Below, one piece after another: positions 26,695 through 34,868 of a stretch of 50,781 nucleotides of DNA. Under the pieces are notes generated by a model. It did no database searches. It was not told the DNA's origin and saw only the letters and a program-made list of their open reading frames with translations. How positions within the stretch are numbered: the stretch's first letter is position 1; each line of letters opens with the position of its first letter. The position numbers and the translations under genes are program-made. The stretch lies in NCBI GenBank assembly GCA_020438485.1, contig JAGQUM010000028.1:1-50781 (forward strand), given 5' to 3'. This stretch comes from Thermoleophilia bacterium. GTDB lineage: Bacteria > Actinomycetota > Thermoleophilia > Miltoncostaeales > Miltoncostaeaceae.

Positions 26695-27225
26695 GTGGAC
26701 ACCGCCGTCGTCGCCGCCATCGCCGGAGCCGCCGTCCCCGGCGTGGCGGCGCTGATCCTGGCGTGCGTGCTGTGGGTGCGGCTGGGACGCACGCGGGCGG
26801 CTCAGCGCCTGCTGCTTGGCGACGGCGCCGACCCGGTGAACCTGGTGGACGGCCAGGCCGCGCTCGCCGGGCACGCCCGCGACCTGCGCGCCGACCTCGA
26901 CGGCCTGCGGGCGCGTGTGGAGGGCGAGGCGGCGTTCGTGCGCGACGAACTGTCCACCGTGATCCGCTTCCAGGGGCTGGTGCGCTACGACGCCTACCGC
27001 GACATGGGCGGCGGCCAATCGTGGTCGATGGCCCTGCTGGACGAGGCGGGATCGGGCACCGTGATGTCGTGCCTGCACGCCCGCGACCACGCCCGCGTGT
27101 ACGTCAAGGACGTCGTGGGCCGCGCGTCGGCGCAGCGGCTGTCGCCCGAGGAGACGCGCGCGATCGCCCTGGCCATGGGGGGCGACGCGCCGGCCCGGTC
27201 CCGCGAGGCCGCCGGGGGCGCGTAG
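26695..27225 (+). CDS. DUF4446 family protein
   Basis: A 176-residue protein. One N-terminal TM (about 3-27) is followed by an Arg-rich amphipathic coiled-coil-like helix. The conserved DUF4446 core is IRFQGLVRYDAYRDMGGGQSWSMALLD (seen as shorter pieces), then SGTVMSCLHARDHARVYVKDV and RLSPEETRAIALAM. The family is widespread in Firmicutes and Actinobacteria, and its function is unknown. GTG 26695 without a clear ribosome site suggests translation coupled to the gene upstream. Confidence 0.88.
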   Translation: MDTAVVAAIAGAAVPGVAALILACVLWVRLGRTRAAQRLLLGDGADPVNLVDGQAALAGHARDLRADLDGLRARVEGEAAFVRDELSTVIRFQGLVRYDAYRDMGGGQSWSMALLDEAGSGTVMSCLHARDHARVYVKDVVGRASAQRLSPEETRAIALAMGGDAPARSREAAGGA

Positions 27226-27341
27226 CGGGCGCCGATCGGGGTTCGCGAAGCGGCGTGGCGAGCGAGAACCGCGTGCGAATGGGCGGGACGGAGATCCCGG
27301 GTTCGTTGCGCCGTGGTGCCGTGCAGGTGAGCGTGTCGCCG

Positions 27342-27366
27342 CCGGGTCGCGACACCTCCGACCCGG
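27342..27366. terminator. Hairpin between convergent DUF4446 and TyrA-PheA genes
   Basis: CCGGGTCG (27342-27349), 9-nt loop, CGACCCGG (27359-27366). Perfect 8-bp stem without a T-tract. The rest of the gap 27226-27341 holds no gene I can support. Confidence 0.4.
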
Positions 27367-27370
27367 GACG

Positions 27371-29692
27371 CTAGGCCTCCAGCCGCACCAGCGGGGTGCG
27401 GGGCGTCCACGGCAGCCGCCCCAGGCCCACGCGACCCGCGACGGGCTCGGGGTCCGACGCGCGGCTGGTGACCAGCAGCACCAGGCCGGACGGGCCAGTG
27501 ATGATCTCGTCGAACGACGGGCCCGGTCCCGCCAGGACGTTGCCGAGGGCGTGGGTGGAGCGGGCCAGCCAGAGGAACCGCAGGGTGGGGTCGGAGCCGC
27601 CGGACAGGCGCCCGAACTCGCCCTGCCGCGCGATGACCAGGAAGCGGGTGAGCGAGCCCGACAGGTCGTCGACCTCCCGCTCGGCCACGTGGAGGCCGAG
27701 CGAGTCGCCCAGACCGGCCCCGGCGAGGACCACCGCGGGCGCGCCGCCCCCGGCCACCCTCCGCCCGGCCTCGGCCGTGGACATGGTCTCCACCGGGCGC
27801 AGGCGCCAGCGGGCGATGAAGCGCGTGCACTGGCGGAGGGCCTGGGGGTGGCTCAGCACCTGCGCCCCGCGCAGGTCCTCGAGGTGGACGCCCTCCGGCA
27901 CGTAGGCGTCGAAGCGCACCGCGACGTCGGCCACGCCGCCGGCGGCCAGGCCCTCGCCGTGCACCAGCAGCGCCTCGGCCGCCCGCTCCACCAGGCCCGA
28001 GGCGGAGCTGCAGATGGGCAGCACGCCCATGTGGCCGGCGTGGGCGGCCTCGAGCACGTCCTCGAAGCTGCCCATCGGGATGAGTGGCGGGTCGAGAAGG
28101 CCGAGCGTCGCGGCGCAGTGGCGCGCGGCGGTCTCGCTGAACGTGCCCGCGGGGCCCAGGTACGCCACGGGCCCGGGGGCGGCGTCGCGGCGCGGCAGCG
28201 ACATGCCCAGCGGCCACGCGTACGCGTCGGACACGCGCTGGCGCAGGTCCTCCACGGCGGCGTCGACGTCGGCGTCGCCCCGGATCTCCAGGCGCACCAC
28301 CACGGCGCGTTGACCCGTCCGCACCACCTCGGACACCACCCGGGGCGCCCTCACCCGCGGAACGCCGCGCAGCACGTGCAGCACGCCGGCCCCCGAAACC
28401 GACTCGGGCACGAGGAACCGGACGTCGCGGCGGATGTGGGCCAGCCAGCGGTCGAGCCGCGCGTCGAGCTCCGGCCCCGCCAGCACGTCGATGCGGCCCA
28501 TGCCGAAACGCGTCCGGCGGACCTTTCCGCCGACCCCCAGCGCGCGCGCGTTGCGGAGCCCCTCGCCCTCCAGCAGGACCGCGTGCCCCCGCGATCCCAC
28601 GAGCGTCTCGTCCAGCGTCACGTCGGTGGGGCTGAGGGACACGATGCGCCCCACCCGCAGGTCGTCGGGCTTGTCGGCCGTCACGATCCCCACGTGCGTG
28701 TGCTCGCGGCGGTGCCGGGAGAGCTCGGCGCGCTTGGCCTGCGTGGCGCTGACCACGGCCGCGCCGGTCTGGTGGATGGTCTCGAACAGGCTGCCGGACA
28801 GCTCGTCGCGCAGGCCCGCGATGTGGTCGCCGATCGCGTCGGAATCACCGGTGCGCACGGCCTGCTCCAGCCGCGTGAGCGCCCCCCGCAACCCCAGGTT
28901 GGCCTGCACGGCTGCCGGGTCGGCCTGACGCACGGCGACGGACGGCTGCTGCGCCTCGCTCATGGTGCGCACCGCCAGCCCCAGGAGGGTCTCGAAGCTC
29001 GGCGTGCGCATCTCCCACAGGTCGGCCTCCAGGTCGAGCTCGGAGTGCATCGCGGCGTCGGCGAACGCGATGAGCGCCTGCTGGGTGAGCGTCTGCACCT
29101 GTTCCATCGAGCGGTCGTGCGCCTGCGGCGTCGTCGCCTTCACGACGCCCCCGAGCGCCTCCACGGCCCGTGCGAACCACTCCTGCGCGGGCGTGGGATC
29201 ACCGCGGTGGGTCAGCACGACGGTCTGGCCGTCGAGGCTCCGTGCCAGCGCGTCGAACAGGGGGCGGATGCCGAAGGCGAAACGGGTCCCGAGGATCGGC
29301 CCGAGGACGGCCGACGACGAGGTCTTCAGCGACGCCGTGTCGAACACCACGGCGTCGTCGCCGAGCAGCGCGGCCAGCGCGCGGGCCACGTCCCCCAGCG
29401 TGTGGTGGGGGACGGCCAGGCAGACCGCCGTGCCCGGCCGCGCCACGTCCGCGGAGCCCCGCAGCGGCACGACGACGCCGCCGTCGATGACGGCGAGGTC
29501 GGGCGTGACGGCGAACGGCCAGTCCGTCGCCTCCAGGACCGCCCGGGCCTGGGGCTGGTCGATGAGCACGACGCGCTCCCACGGCATGTGGGAGAACAGG
29601 TGCTGGCACAGCACACGGCCCGGCCCCGCGACGGCCCCGACCACGACGAGGTGGCGCGGCTCGTATCCTCCGGGTGTCGGCGCGTCGGTCAA
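27371..29692 (-). CDS. Fused prephenate dehydrogenase-like / prephenate dehydratase-like protein
   Basis: A 773-residue fusion. Residues 12-270 look like TyrA prephenate/arogenate dehydrogenase: Rossmann start HLVVVGAVAGPGR, an FDTASLK strand, and the helix HDRSMEQVQTLTQQAL that carries the substrate His. Residues 335-500 are an unassigned middle, with ACT-like alternation at about 424-490. Residues 507-690 are PheA prephenate dehydratase-like: LGPAGTFSETA, LSHPQALRQC and the catalytic-type SLTRFLVIA. The usual PIENS motif reads PICSS, and the ACT tail after 695 is degenerate. It may make both Tyr and Phe precursors, or the dehydratase half may be regulatory. The TTG start at 29692 is my best choice; a -10-like TATCCT lies 8 nt upstream. 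Confidence 0.8.
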   Translation of the reverse strand: MTDAPTPGGYEPRHLVVVGAVAGPGRVLCQHLFSHMPWERVVLIDQPQARAVLEATDWPFAVTPDLAVIDGGVVVPLRGSADVARPGTAVCLAVPHHTLGDVARALAALLGDDAVVFDTASLKTSSSAVLGPILGTRFAFGIRPLFDALARSLDGQTVVLTHRGDPTPAQEWFARAVEALGGVVKATTPQAHDRSMEQVQTLTQQALIAFADAAMHSELDLEADLWEMRTPSFETLLGLAVRTMSEAQQPSVAVRQADPAAVQANLGLRGALTRLEQAVRTGDSDAIGDHIAGLRDELSGSLFETIHQTGAAVVSATQAKRAELSRHRREHTHVGIVTADKPDDLRVGRIVSLSPTDVTLDETLVGSRGHAVLLEGEGLRNARALGVGGKVRRTRFGMGRIDVLAGPELDARLDRWLAHIRRDVRFLVPESVSGAGVLHVLRGVPRVRAPRVVSEVVRTGQRAVVVRLEIRGDADVDAAVEDLRQRVSDAYAWPLGMSLPRRDAAPGPVAYLGPAGTFSETAARHCAATLGLLDPPLIPMGSFEDVLEAAHAGHMGVLPICSSASGLVERAAEALLVHGEGLAAGGVADVAVRFDAYVPEGVHLEDLRGAQVLSHPQALRQCTRFIARWRLRPVETMSTAEAGRRVAGGGAPAVVLAGAGLGDSLGLHVAEREVDDLSGSLTRFLVIARQGEFGRLSGGSDPTLRFLWLARSTHALGNVLAGPGPSFDEIITGPSGLVLLVTSRASDPEPVAGRVGLGRLPWTPRTPLVRLEA

Positions 29693-29736
29693 CGCCCCGG
29701 AGGATAGTGCCGGGCGGGTGCCCGGCGTCGGCGCCC

Positions 29737-30720
29737 CTAGTTGAACCGCTTGTTGTACTCCGCGAGCCAGTCGCGGGCCTCGCTGCCGATGCGGTACACG
29801 CCCGGGCCGTTGGCGAGGATGGCCTTGCCCGCCGGGGTGGACTCGGCCAGCGTCCAGCTGCACGCCACCGGGGCGCCGCATCCCGCCGGGGCACCGGCCG
29901 GCGCGCCCGCCTGGGAGAACAGGAAGTGCACGTTCGCGGGGTTGCCGCCGTAGCGCGCGTAGAGGCCGGTGAACGCGGCCGGCACGCTGCGCCACTCGGC
30001 GGCCGTGAACGCCGTGCGCGAGCCGCCGTAGCCGTGGTACATCTGCAGGTGGAGACCGCCCGCCAGGGCGAGACCCGGCATGACCGCGCGCCAGCTCGTG
30101 AAGTGCGGCTTGCCGTCGCGTCCCAGGTTCCGCTCGCGGCCGCGGCCCGCTCCGATGGCCGTGTGCACCGCGGGGGCGAGGTACACGTGGACGCGCGACG
30201 CCCACGTCCCGCCGTACGGGCTGGGCGTGTTGAGCAGCGTCATGGCGGCCGTGAAGCGCGCGCCGGCCCACGAGGACCGGACGGCGGGCAGCCGCGCGTT
30301 GCGCACCATGGGGGCCGGCGCGTCGCCGAAGGGCTTGCCGATCTCGTCGATCGACACCATGTGGGACGTCGCCCCGGCGTCGCCCTGCGTGATCTGCCGC
30401 TTCAGCGTGGCGGCGATGGTCGCGGGCGTCATCGACGCGAGCGCCCGCCCGCTCACCTTGGCCACCTTGTACGGGCCGTTGTCGCCGGGTACCAGCATGC
30501 CGCCCGCGCCGGGGTCCTGGCGGAACGCGCCGCGGGCGGGGGTCAGGCCCGCCCCGTTGGCCGGGAACGCCAACTCCTGCACGACGGCCTGGTCGTCGTA
30601 CACGAACGTCAGCGGGGCGGAGCTGGTGCGCGGCGTCTGGGCCGCGGCCGGGACGGTGGCGCCGGCGACCACGGCGACGAGCGCCGCGGCCCGGAGGCAG
30701 GGGGCGGGGTGAATGCGCAT
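29737..30720 (-). CDS. Secreted protein, paralogue of its upstream neighbour, unknown function
   Basis: A 327-residue protein with a Sec signal peptide (RAAALVAVVAGATVPAAAQ, cleavage after AAA or nearby). The mature part has conserved blocks shared with the next gene: SPYGGTWASRVHVYLAP, RNLGRDGKPH, SWRAVMPGLALAGG, HLQMYHGYGG, RTAFTAAEW, LAESTPAGKAILANGPGVYRI and a terminal KRFN. Two Cys (CGAP, ACSW) may form a disulphide. The pattern HLQMYH with conserved Asp and Glu resembles a hydrolase-like TIM barrel, but I cannot assign a family. ATG 30720. A 47-nt gap separates it from the paralogue upstream, so they are probably co-transcribed. Confidence 0.8.
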   Translation of the reverse strand: MRIHPAPCLRAAALVAVVAGATVPAAAQTPRTSSAPLTFVYDDQAVVQELAFPANGAGLTPARGAFRQDPGAGGMLVPGDNGPYKVAKVSGRALASMTPATIAATLKRQITQGDAGATSHMVSIDEIGKPFGDAPAPMVRNARLPAVRSSWAGARFTAAMTLLNTPSPYGGTWASRVHVYLAPAVHTAIGAGRGRERNLGRDGKPHFTSWRAVMPGLALAGGLHLQMYHGYGGSRTAFTAAEWRSVPAAFTGLYARYGGNPANVHFLFSQAGAPAGAPAGCGAPVACSWTLAESTPAGKAILANGPGVYRIGSEARDWLAEYNKRFN

Positions 30721-30767
30721 GTCCTGGTCATCGGCATCCGCCGCCGCCGACCCAACCCCCGGCGCAC

Positions 30768-31721
30768 TCAGCCGAAGCGCCGGTTGAACTCCCGCAGCCA
30801 CCCCCGGGCATCGGCGTCGATGCGGTAGAGGCCGGGGCCGTTGGCCAGCACGGCACGGCCCGCCGGCGTGGACTCGGCCAGGCCCCACATGCAGGCCTGC
30901 GCGTCGCCGCATCGGGTTGCGCCGGCCGGCGTGCCCGTGGACGAGAAGACGAAGTGCAGCCGGGACGAGCCTCCCCCGGCGCGCCGCAGGAGGCCCGTCA
31001 CGGCCCCCGGCACGCGCCGCCACTCGGCCGCCGTGAACGCCGTCCGCACACCGCCGCGGGCGTGGTACATCTGCAGGTGGACGCCTCCGGCCAGGGCGAG
31101 GCCGGGCATCACGGCGCGCCACGAGCGCAGGTGGGGCTTGCCGTCGCGGCCCAGGTTGCGCAGCGGCCCGCGGCCGGCCGCGATGGACGAGTGCACGCCC
31201 GGCGCCAGGTACACGTGCACGCGCGACGCCCACGTGCCTCCGTACGGGCTGGGCCGGTCCAGCAGGCGCATCGCGCGCGTGAACCGGGACCCGGCCCACG
31301 CGGCCCGCACCCGGGGAAGCCGGGCCCCCCGGCGCACCACCGGCGGGCGCGCGTCCGCGTACGCGGCGTCGACCTCGTCGACGGCCACGAGGTGGCTGGC
31401 GGCCCCGTCGGTGCCGTGGCGGATGCGCGCCCGCAACGTGGCCGCCATCCGCCGCGCGGACATGCCGGCCAGCTCTCGTCCCCCGACCTTGGCCACCAGG
31501 GTCGGTCCCGGGTGGCCCTGCGTGAACATTCCCCCCGGCCCGGGCGCCTGACGCAGTGCGCCCCGCGTGGGGCTGAGGCCCGGTCCCGCATCGGGCGCGG
31601 CCAGGTACCGCACGACGGCGTCGGTGTCGTAGATCAGCGACAGCCGACCCTGCGCGGGGGCCGGGGCGGCGCACGCGCATGCGGCCACGGCGCCGGCGAG
31701 GGCGAAACGGGGAAGGGACAC
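30768..31721 (-). CDS. Secreted protein, tandem paralogue, unknown function
   Basis: A 317-residue protein with a signal peptide (FALAGAVAACACAAPAPAQ). It shares blocks with the downstream gene in the same order (PSPYGGTWASRVHVYLAPG, RNLGRDGKPH, SWRAVMPGLALAGG, HLQMYHARGG, RTAFTAAEW, LAESTPAGRAVLANGPG and a terminal NRRFG). The signal peptide and the segment around 60-110 have diverged. This is a tandem duplication kept under selection. GTG 31721 is the start, and a 14-bp palindrome lies just upstream (31728-31741). No enzyme family is recognised. Confidence 0.8.
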   Translation of the reverse strand: MSLPRFALAGAVAACACAAPAPAQGRLSLIYDTDAVVRYLAAPDAGPGLSPTRGALRQAPGPGGMFTQGHPGPTLVAKVGGRELAGMSARRMAATLRARIRHGTDGAASHLVAVDEVDAAYADARPPVVRRGARLPRVRAAWAGSRFTRAMRLLDRPSPYGGTWASRVHVYLAPGVHSSIAAGRGPLRNLGRDGKPHLRSWRAVMPGLALAGGVHLQMYHARGGVRTAFTAAEWRRVPGAVTGLLRRAGGGSSRLHFVFSSTGTPAGATRCGDAQACMWGLAESTPAGRAVLANGPGLYRIDADARGWLREFNRRFG

Positions 31722-31727
31722 CTTGAT

Positions 31728-31741
31728 GACGTCCGGACGTC
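31728..31741. promoter_or_regulatory. Perfect 14-bp palindrome upstream of the tandem secreted genes
   Basis: GACGTCCGGACGTC, 6 nt before GTG 31721 on the minus strand. It could be an operator, but its position so close to the start may instead reflect mRNA structure. Confidence 0.3.
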
Positions 31742-31835
31742 GTTGTCGGGGACCCCGGATGAATAGCGCATCCCGGGCGCCCGCGTAACAGAGGTGTCGC
31801 AGCCGGGCGCGGGTCGCGTCCGCGCCGCCGATAGC

Positions 31836-31841
31836 TACACT
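31836..31841 (+). promoter_or_regulatory. Candidate -10 box for the HNH gene
   Basis: TACACT, about 42 nt before the chosen GTG start. AGGGG at 31870-31874 would be the ribosome site. Confidence 0.35.
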
Positions 31842-31882
31842 TCGTACAACCGTGGGGTCCCTCGGACGCAGGGGTGGCAGCG

Positions 31883-32380
31883 GTGGGGCAGCAGGTTCTG
31901 GTTCTGAACGCGACCTATGAGCCGATCAACGTCTGCTCGTTGCAGCGCGCCGTCGTGCTGGTGCTGAAGAACAAGGCCGAGGTGCTCGAGCGGGCGGCCC
32001 GCCAGTTGCGCTCGGCCGCCGCCAGCCACGTGCACCCGCTCGTCATCCGCCTCATCACGTACGTCCGCGTGCCCCGCAACGAGAAGCGCCGAATATCCCG
32101 GCGGGCCGTGTTCGCGCGCGACGGCTACGTCTGTCAGTACTGCGGAACCGGCTCGCACCTCACCGTCGACCACGTCATCCCCCGCAGCCGCGGCGGTGGC
32201 TCCGGGTGGGACAACGTGGTCACGTCCTGCGCCCCGTGCAACATCCGCAAGGCCGACCGCCTGCCCGACGAGGTCGGCATGATCCCGGCCAACGCGCCCA
32301 AGCCCCCGCCCCCCGACGTGTTCATCAGCGTCGCCGCGCCGCGCCAGCCCACCAGCTGGGCCGCATACCTGCGCGCGTAG
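31883..32380 (+). CDS. HNH endonuclease family protein
   Basis: A 165-residue protein. The N-terminal part begins VGQQVLVLNATYEPINVCS, a signature of a common bacterial HNH family. The HNH domain is at about 85-145, with CQYCG and CAPC forming a zinc knuckle and TVDHVIPRSRGGGSGWDNV holding the Asp-His, Arg and Asn of the metal-dependent nuclease core. It probably nicks or cuts DNA; the biological role of this housekeeping family is not established. I chose GTG 31883, 8 nt after AGGGG; GTG 31874 would add three residues. No toxin, restriction or phage gene is adjacent. Confidence 0.88.
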   Translation: MGQQVLVLNATYEPINVCSLQRAVVLVLKNKAEVLERAARQLRSAAASHVHPLVIRLITYVRVPRNEKRRISRRAVFARDGYVCQYCGTGSHLTVDHVIPRSRGGGSGWDNVVTSCAPCNIRKADRLPDEVGMIPANAPKPPPPDVFISVAAPRQPTSWAAYLRA

Positions 32381-32402
32381 CGGCGCGTCCGCTCCGGCGG
32401 GC

Positions 32403-32408
32403 TACGGT
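32403..32408 (+). promoter_or_regulatory. Leaderless -10 box for the ASCH gene
   Basis: TACGGT, 6 nt before GTG 32415. Confidence 0.45.
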
Positions 32409-32414
32409 GCCGGT

Positions 32415-32900
32415 GTGGACGACCCGCCGGCCATCGACCCCCACGCGCTGAGGCGGCTGACCGCCACGCGTCCCGAGCTGGCCGAGTGCGCCGTCGCCGA
32501 GTTCGGCTTCCCGGGGCCCCAGCGCGACCGGCTGGTGGAACGCATCCTGGCGGGCCGCAAGACGGCCACCACCGCGCTGCTGGACGACTACCGCCGCGGG
32601 GGCGCCGAGCTGCCCCGCGTGGGGCAGGTCTCGATCGTGGTGGACTCCCGCGCGTGGCCGGTGGCGCTGATCGAATGCACCGGCGTGCGGGTACTTCCGG
32701 TGGGCGCGGTGGGTGCCGACGTGGCGCGGGAGGAGGGCGAGGACTTCGCGGACGTCGCGGCGTGGCGCGACGCCCACGAGCGCTTCTGGCACGGGGAGGA
32801 GTACCGGGCCCACGCCGGCGACCCGGGGTTCACCGTCGCCGACGACACCCCCGCGGTCGTGGAGTGGTTCGCGGTGACCGCGCGCCTCGGCCAGCTGTAG
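32415..32900 (+). CDS. ASCH-domain protein
   Basis: A 161-residue protein of the ASCH superfamily, a PUA-like beta-barrel that binds RNA or modified nucleosides; some members are amidohydrolases acting on acetylated cytidine. Family features are ILAGRKTATTALL near the start (the GxKxxT motif), PRVGQVSIVVD, ALIECTGVRVLPVGAV, and the ending RFWHGEEYR followed by AVVEWFAV. Whether it is an enzyme or an RNA regulator cannot be told. It is probably leaderless: GTG 32415 follows TACGGT by 6 nt, and there is no ribosome site. Confidence 0.85.
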   Translation: MDDPPAIDPHALRRLTATRPELAECAVAEFGFPGPQRDRLVERILAGRKTATTALLDDYRRGGAELPRVGQVSIVVDSRAWPVALIECTGVRVLPVGAVGADVAREEGEDFADVAAWRDAHERFWHGEEYRAHAGDPGFTVADDTPAVVEWFAVTARLGQL

Positions 32901-33001
32901 GGCCGGCGCAACACCGCTGACACACGTCGTCCCGCCGGGGTGGGTGGCGGTGGCCGGGGCGGCAGGATGGCGCGGTCGACCCCCACCGTCCCGGAGGACC
33001 C

Positions 33002-34597
33002 GTGAACCGCCGCATCCGCACCCGCCACGCCCTGACCGCCGCCGCCGCGGCCGCGTCGCTGGCCGGCGCCGCCGCCCTGGCCACGCCCGCCCGGCCCGGC
33101 GGGCCCTCGTTCGCCCTCCTGGGCTCGTACGCCACCGGCTTGGGCGGCGAGAGCTCCGGCGAGACCGCCGCCCTGCAGGACGGCCGCATGTACGTGACGA
33201 GCGCCGAGGCCAACGTCCTCGACATCGTCGACGTGAGCGACCCCGCGGCGCCGGTCCGCACCGGCCGCGTCGACCTGGCCCCGTACGGCTCGGGCGTGCA
33301 GAGCGTGGACGCCACCCACGGTCTCGTGGCCGTGGCCGTGAAGGCCGCCGTGAAGACCGACCCCGGGCGGGTGGTGTTCCTGCGCCCCGATGGCACGTTC
33401 GTCACGGCCGTCACCGTGGGCGCCCTGCCCGACATGCTCGCGTTCTCACCCGACGGCAAGCGCCTCGCGGTGGCCAATGAGGGCGAGCCCAACGGCTACG
33501 GGCGGGCTGACTCGGTGGACCCCGAGGGCAGCGTGTCGATCATCGACATCCGCCCGGCCCGTGGCCGCCGTCCCGCGTCGGTCGGCGACGTCCGCACGGC
33601 CACGTTCACGGCCTTCAACGAGGGGGGCGACCGCCACGGCGAGCTGCCCGCCGGCGTCCGCCTCAACGGGCCCGGCGCGAGCGTCGCTCAGGACCTCGAG
33701 CCCGAGTACGTCTCGTGGGACGACCGGGGACGCACCGCGTACGTGACGCTGCAAGAGAACAACGCCGTGGCCCGCGTCGACGCCCGCACCGGCCGCGTGA
33801 AGGACATCGCGGCGCTGGGTACCATCGACCGCGCCGCGCCCGGCTTCGGCATGGACGCCAGCGACAAGGACGGCGGCGTCAACATCGCGAACTGGCCGGT
33901 GAGGGCCCTCCCGATGCCCGACGGCATCGCGACGTTCGAGTACCGCGGGCGCACGTTCTACGTCACGGCCAACGAGGGCGACGCCCGCGACTACGACGGG
34001 TTCTCGGACGAGACGCGCGTGAAGTCGCTGACGCTCGACCCGGCGGCGTTCCCGGCCGCGGCCATGCTGCAGAAGGATGCGAACCTCGGCCGCCTCAACG
34101 TCTCGGCCACCGACGGCAGGGGCCCGAACGGGTACGTCGCGCTGTACGCGTTCGGTGCGCGCTCGGCGTCCATCCGCACCGCCGACGGTACCCTGGTATG
34201 GGACAGTGGCGACGCGTTCGAGCGCACGGTCGCGGCGGAAAACCCGGCGGCGTTCAACGTTGACAACACCGACAACGGCGTCGACGGCCGCAGCGACAAC
34301 AAGGGCCCTGAGCCCGAGGGCGTCGCGGTGGGCCGCGTCGGCAGGGGCACGTACGCGTTCGTGGGCCTGGAGCGCACGGGCGGCTTCATGGTGATCGATG
34401 TCACCAACCCCTACGCGGCCCGCGTGGTCAACTGGGTGAACAACCGCGATTACGCGGCCGAGCCCGCCGGACCCGACAGCGGTCCCGAGATCATCAGGTT
34501 CATCCCCGGCCGCGGCCATCGGGGCGGCACGGTGATGGTGAGCAACGAGATCACCGGCACGGTCAGCCTGTACGCCGCCGCGCGCGTCGTTCGCTGA
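33002..34597 (+). CDS. Secreted choice-of-anchor-I beta-propeller protein
   Basis: A 531-residue exported protein. A signal peptide (about 1-30, Ala-rich) is followed by a repetitive beta-sheet protein of the choice-of-anchor I / alkaline-phosphatase-associated propeller type. Recurrent blades read FLRPDGTFVTAVTVGALPDMLAFSPDGKRLAVANEGEP (seen as blocks), DLEPEYVSWDDRGRTAYVTLQENNAVARVD, YVTANEGDARDYDGF and NKGPEPEGVAVG. No C-terminal anchor or sorting signal is visible, so it is probably released. Similar proteins sit near phosphatases, but none is adjacent here. GTG 33002 follows GGAGG by 5 nt, a strong ribosome site. A strong hairpin follows its stop. Confidence 0.88.
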   Translation: MNRRIRTRHALTAAAAAASLAGAAALATPARPGGPSFALLGSYATGLGGESSGETAALQDGRMYVTSAEANVLDIVDVSDPAAPVRTGRVDLAPYGSGVQSVDATHGLVAVAVKAAVKTDPGRVVFLRPDGTFVTAVTVGALPDMLAFSPDGKRLAVANEGEPNGYGRADSVDPEGSVSIIDIRPARGRRPASVGDVRTATFTAFNEGGDRHGELPAGVRLNGPGASVAQDLEPEYVSWDDRGRTAYVTLQENNAVARVDARTGRVKDIAALGTIDRAAPGFGMDASDKDGGVNIANWPVRALPMPDGIATFEYRGRTFYVTANEGDARDYDGFSDETRVKSLTLDPAAFPAAAMLQKDANLGRLNVSATDGRGPNGYVALYAFGARSASIRTADGTLVWDSGDAFERTVAAENPAAFNVDNTDNGVDGRSDNKGPEPEGVAVGRVGRGTYAFVGLERTGGFMVIDVTNPYAARVVNWVNNRDYAAEPAGPDSGPEIIRFIPGRGHRGGTVMVSNEITGTVSLYAAARVVR

Positions 34598-34604
34598 GCG
34601 CGGG

Positions 34605-34637
34605 GCGCCGCGCGCCGGGTTTGCCGGTGCGCGGCGC
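34605..34637 (+). terminator. Strong hairpin terminator, directly abutting the tRNA-Arg -10 box
   Basis: A 14-bp stem (34605-34618 with 34624-34637, one G-T pair) and a GTTTG loop, 8 nt after the stop at 34597. The next base starts TATCCT, the likely tRNA promoter. No T-tract. Confidence 0.65.
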
Positions 34638-34643
34638 TATCCT
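34638..34643 (+). promoter_or_regulatory. Candidate -10 box for tRNA-Arg
   Basis: TATCCT, 9 nt before the mature tRNA 5' end. Confidence 0.4.
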
Positions 34644-34652
34644 CCTGGCTGC

Positions 34653-34725
34653 GCCCTCGTAGCTCAGTGGATAGAGCACAGGTTTCCTAAACCTGGTGTC
34701 GCAGGTTCGATTCCTGCCGGGGGCA
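34653..34725 (+). tRNA. tRNA-Arg (anticodon CCT)
   Basis: Acceptor GCCCTCG (34653-34659) pairs with CGGGGGC (34718-34724, one T-G pair), with A73 at 34725. D-arm AGCTCAGTGGATAGAGC. Anticodon stem CAGGT/ACCTG with loop TTCCTAA, CCT at 34686-34688. T-arm GCAGG-TTCGATT-CCTGC. The CCA end is not encoded. It reads AGG, a rare codon in such GC-rich genes. Confidence 0.95.
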
Positions 34726-34796
34726 CGTTCACCCGGCGCGTGCGGGACGGCGGGCACCCGTGGCCGACCCGCGGTGTCGATCGGCCCCCTCCCGGG

Positions 34797-34841
34797 TAAG
34801 ATTCCGGCGGAATCACCCATTGGCGCCGGGGTGTCGGCGCC
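34797..34841 (+). promoter_or_regulatory. -10 box and 5' hairpin upstream of the DUF937 gene
   Basis: TAAGAT (34797-34802) is followed by a 7-bp hairpin, GGCGCCG-GGGTGT-CGGCGCC (34822-34841), and the ribosome site AAGGAG (34853-34858) before ATG 34869. A leadered transcript of about 60 nt is likely. Confidence 0.4.
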
Positions 34842-34868
34842 GTCCCGGCACCAAGGAGCGCGCATCAC

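Noticed and set aside
25549-27090. 513-residue minus-strand frame
   Set aside because: Antisense to the CARDB-like membrane protein and DUF4446 gene, with no motifs and a skewed His/Arg/Gly composition.
27226-27341. Small ORF in the gap between DUF4446 and the TyrA-PheA fusion
   Set aside because: No start with a ribosome site or leaderless box, and no recognisable sequence. It is part of a longer shadow frame.
31883-32380. HNH protein as part of a restriction or toxin system
   Set aside because: Neighbours are secreted proteins and an ASCH protein. No methyltransferase, antitoxin or immunity gene is seen, and this HNH family is common as a stand-alone gene.
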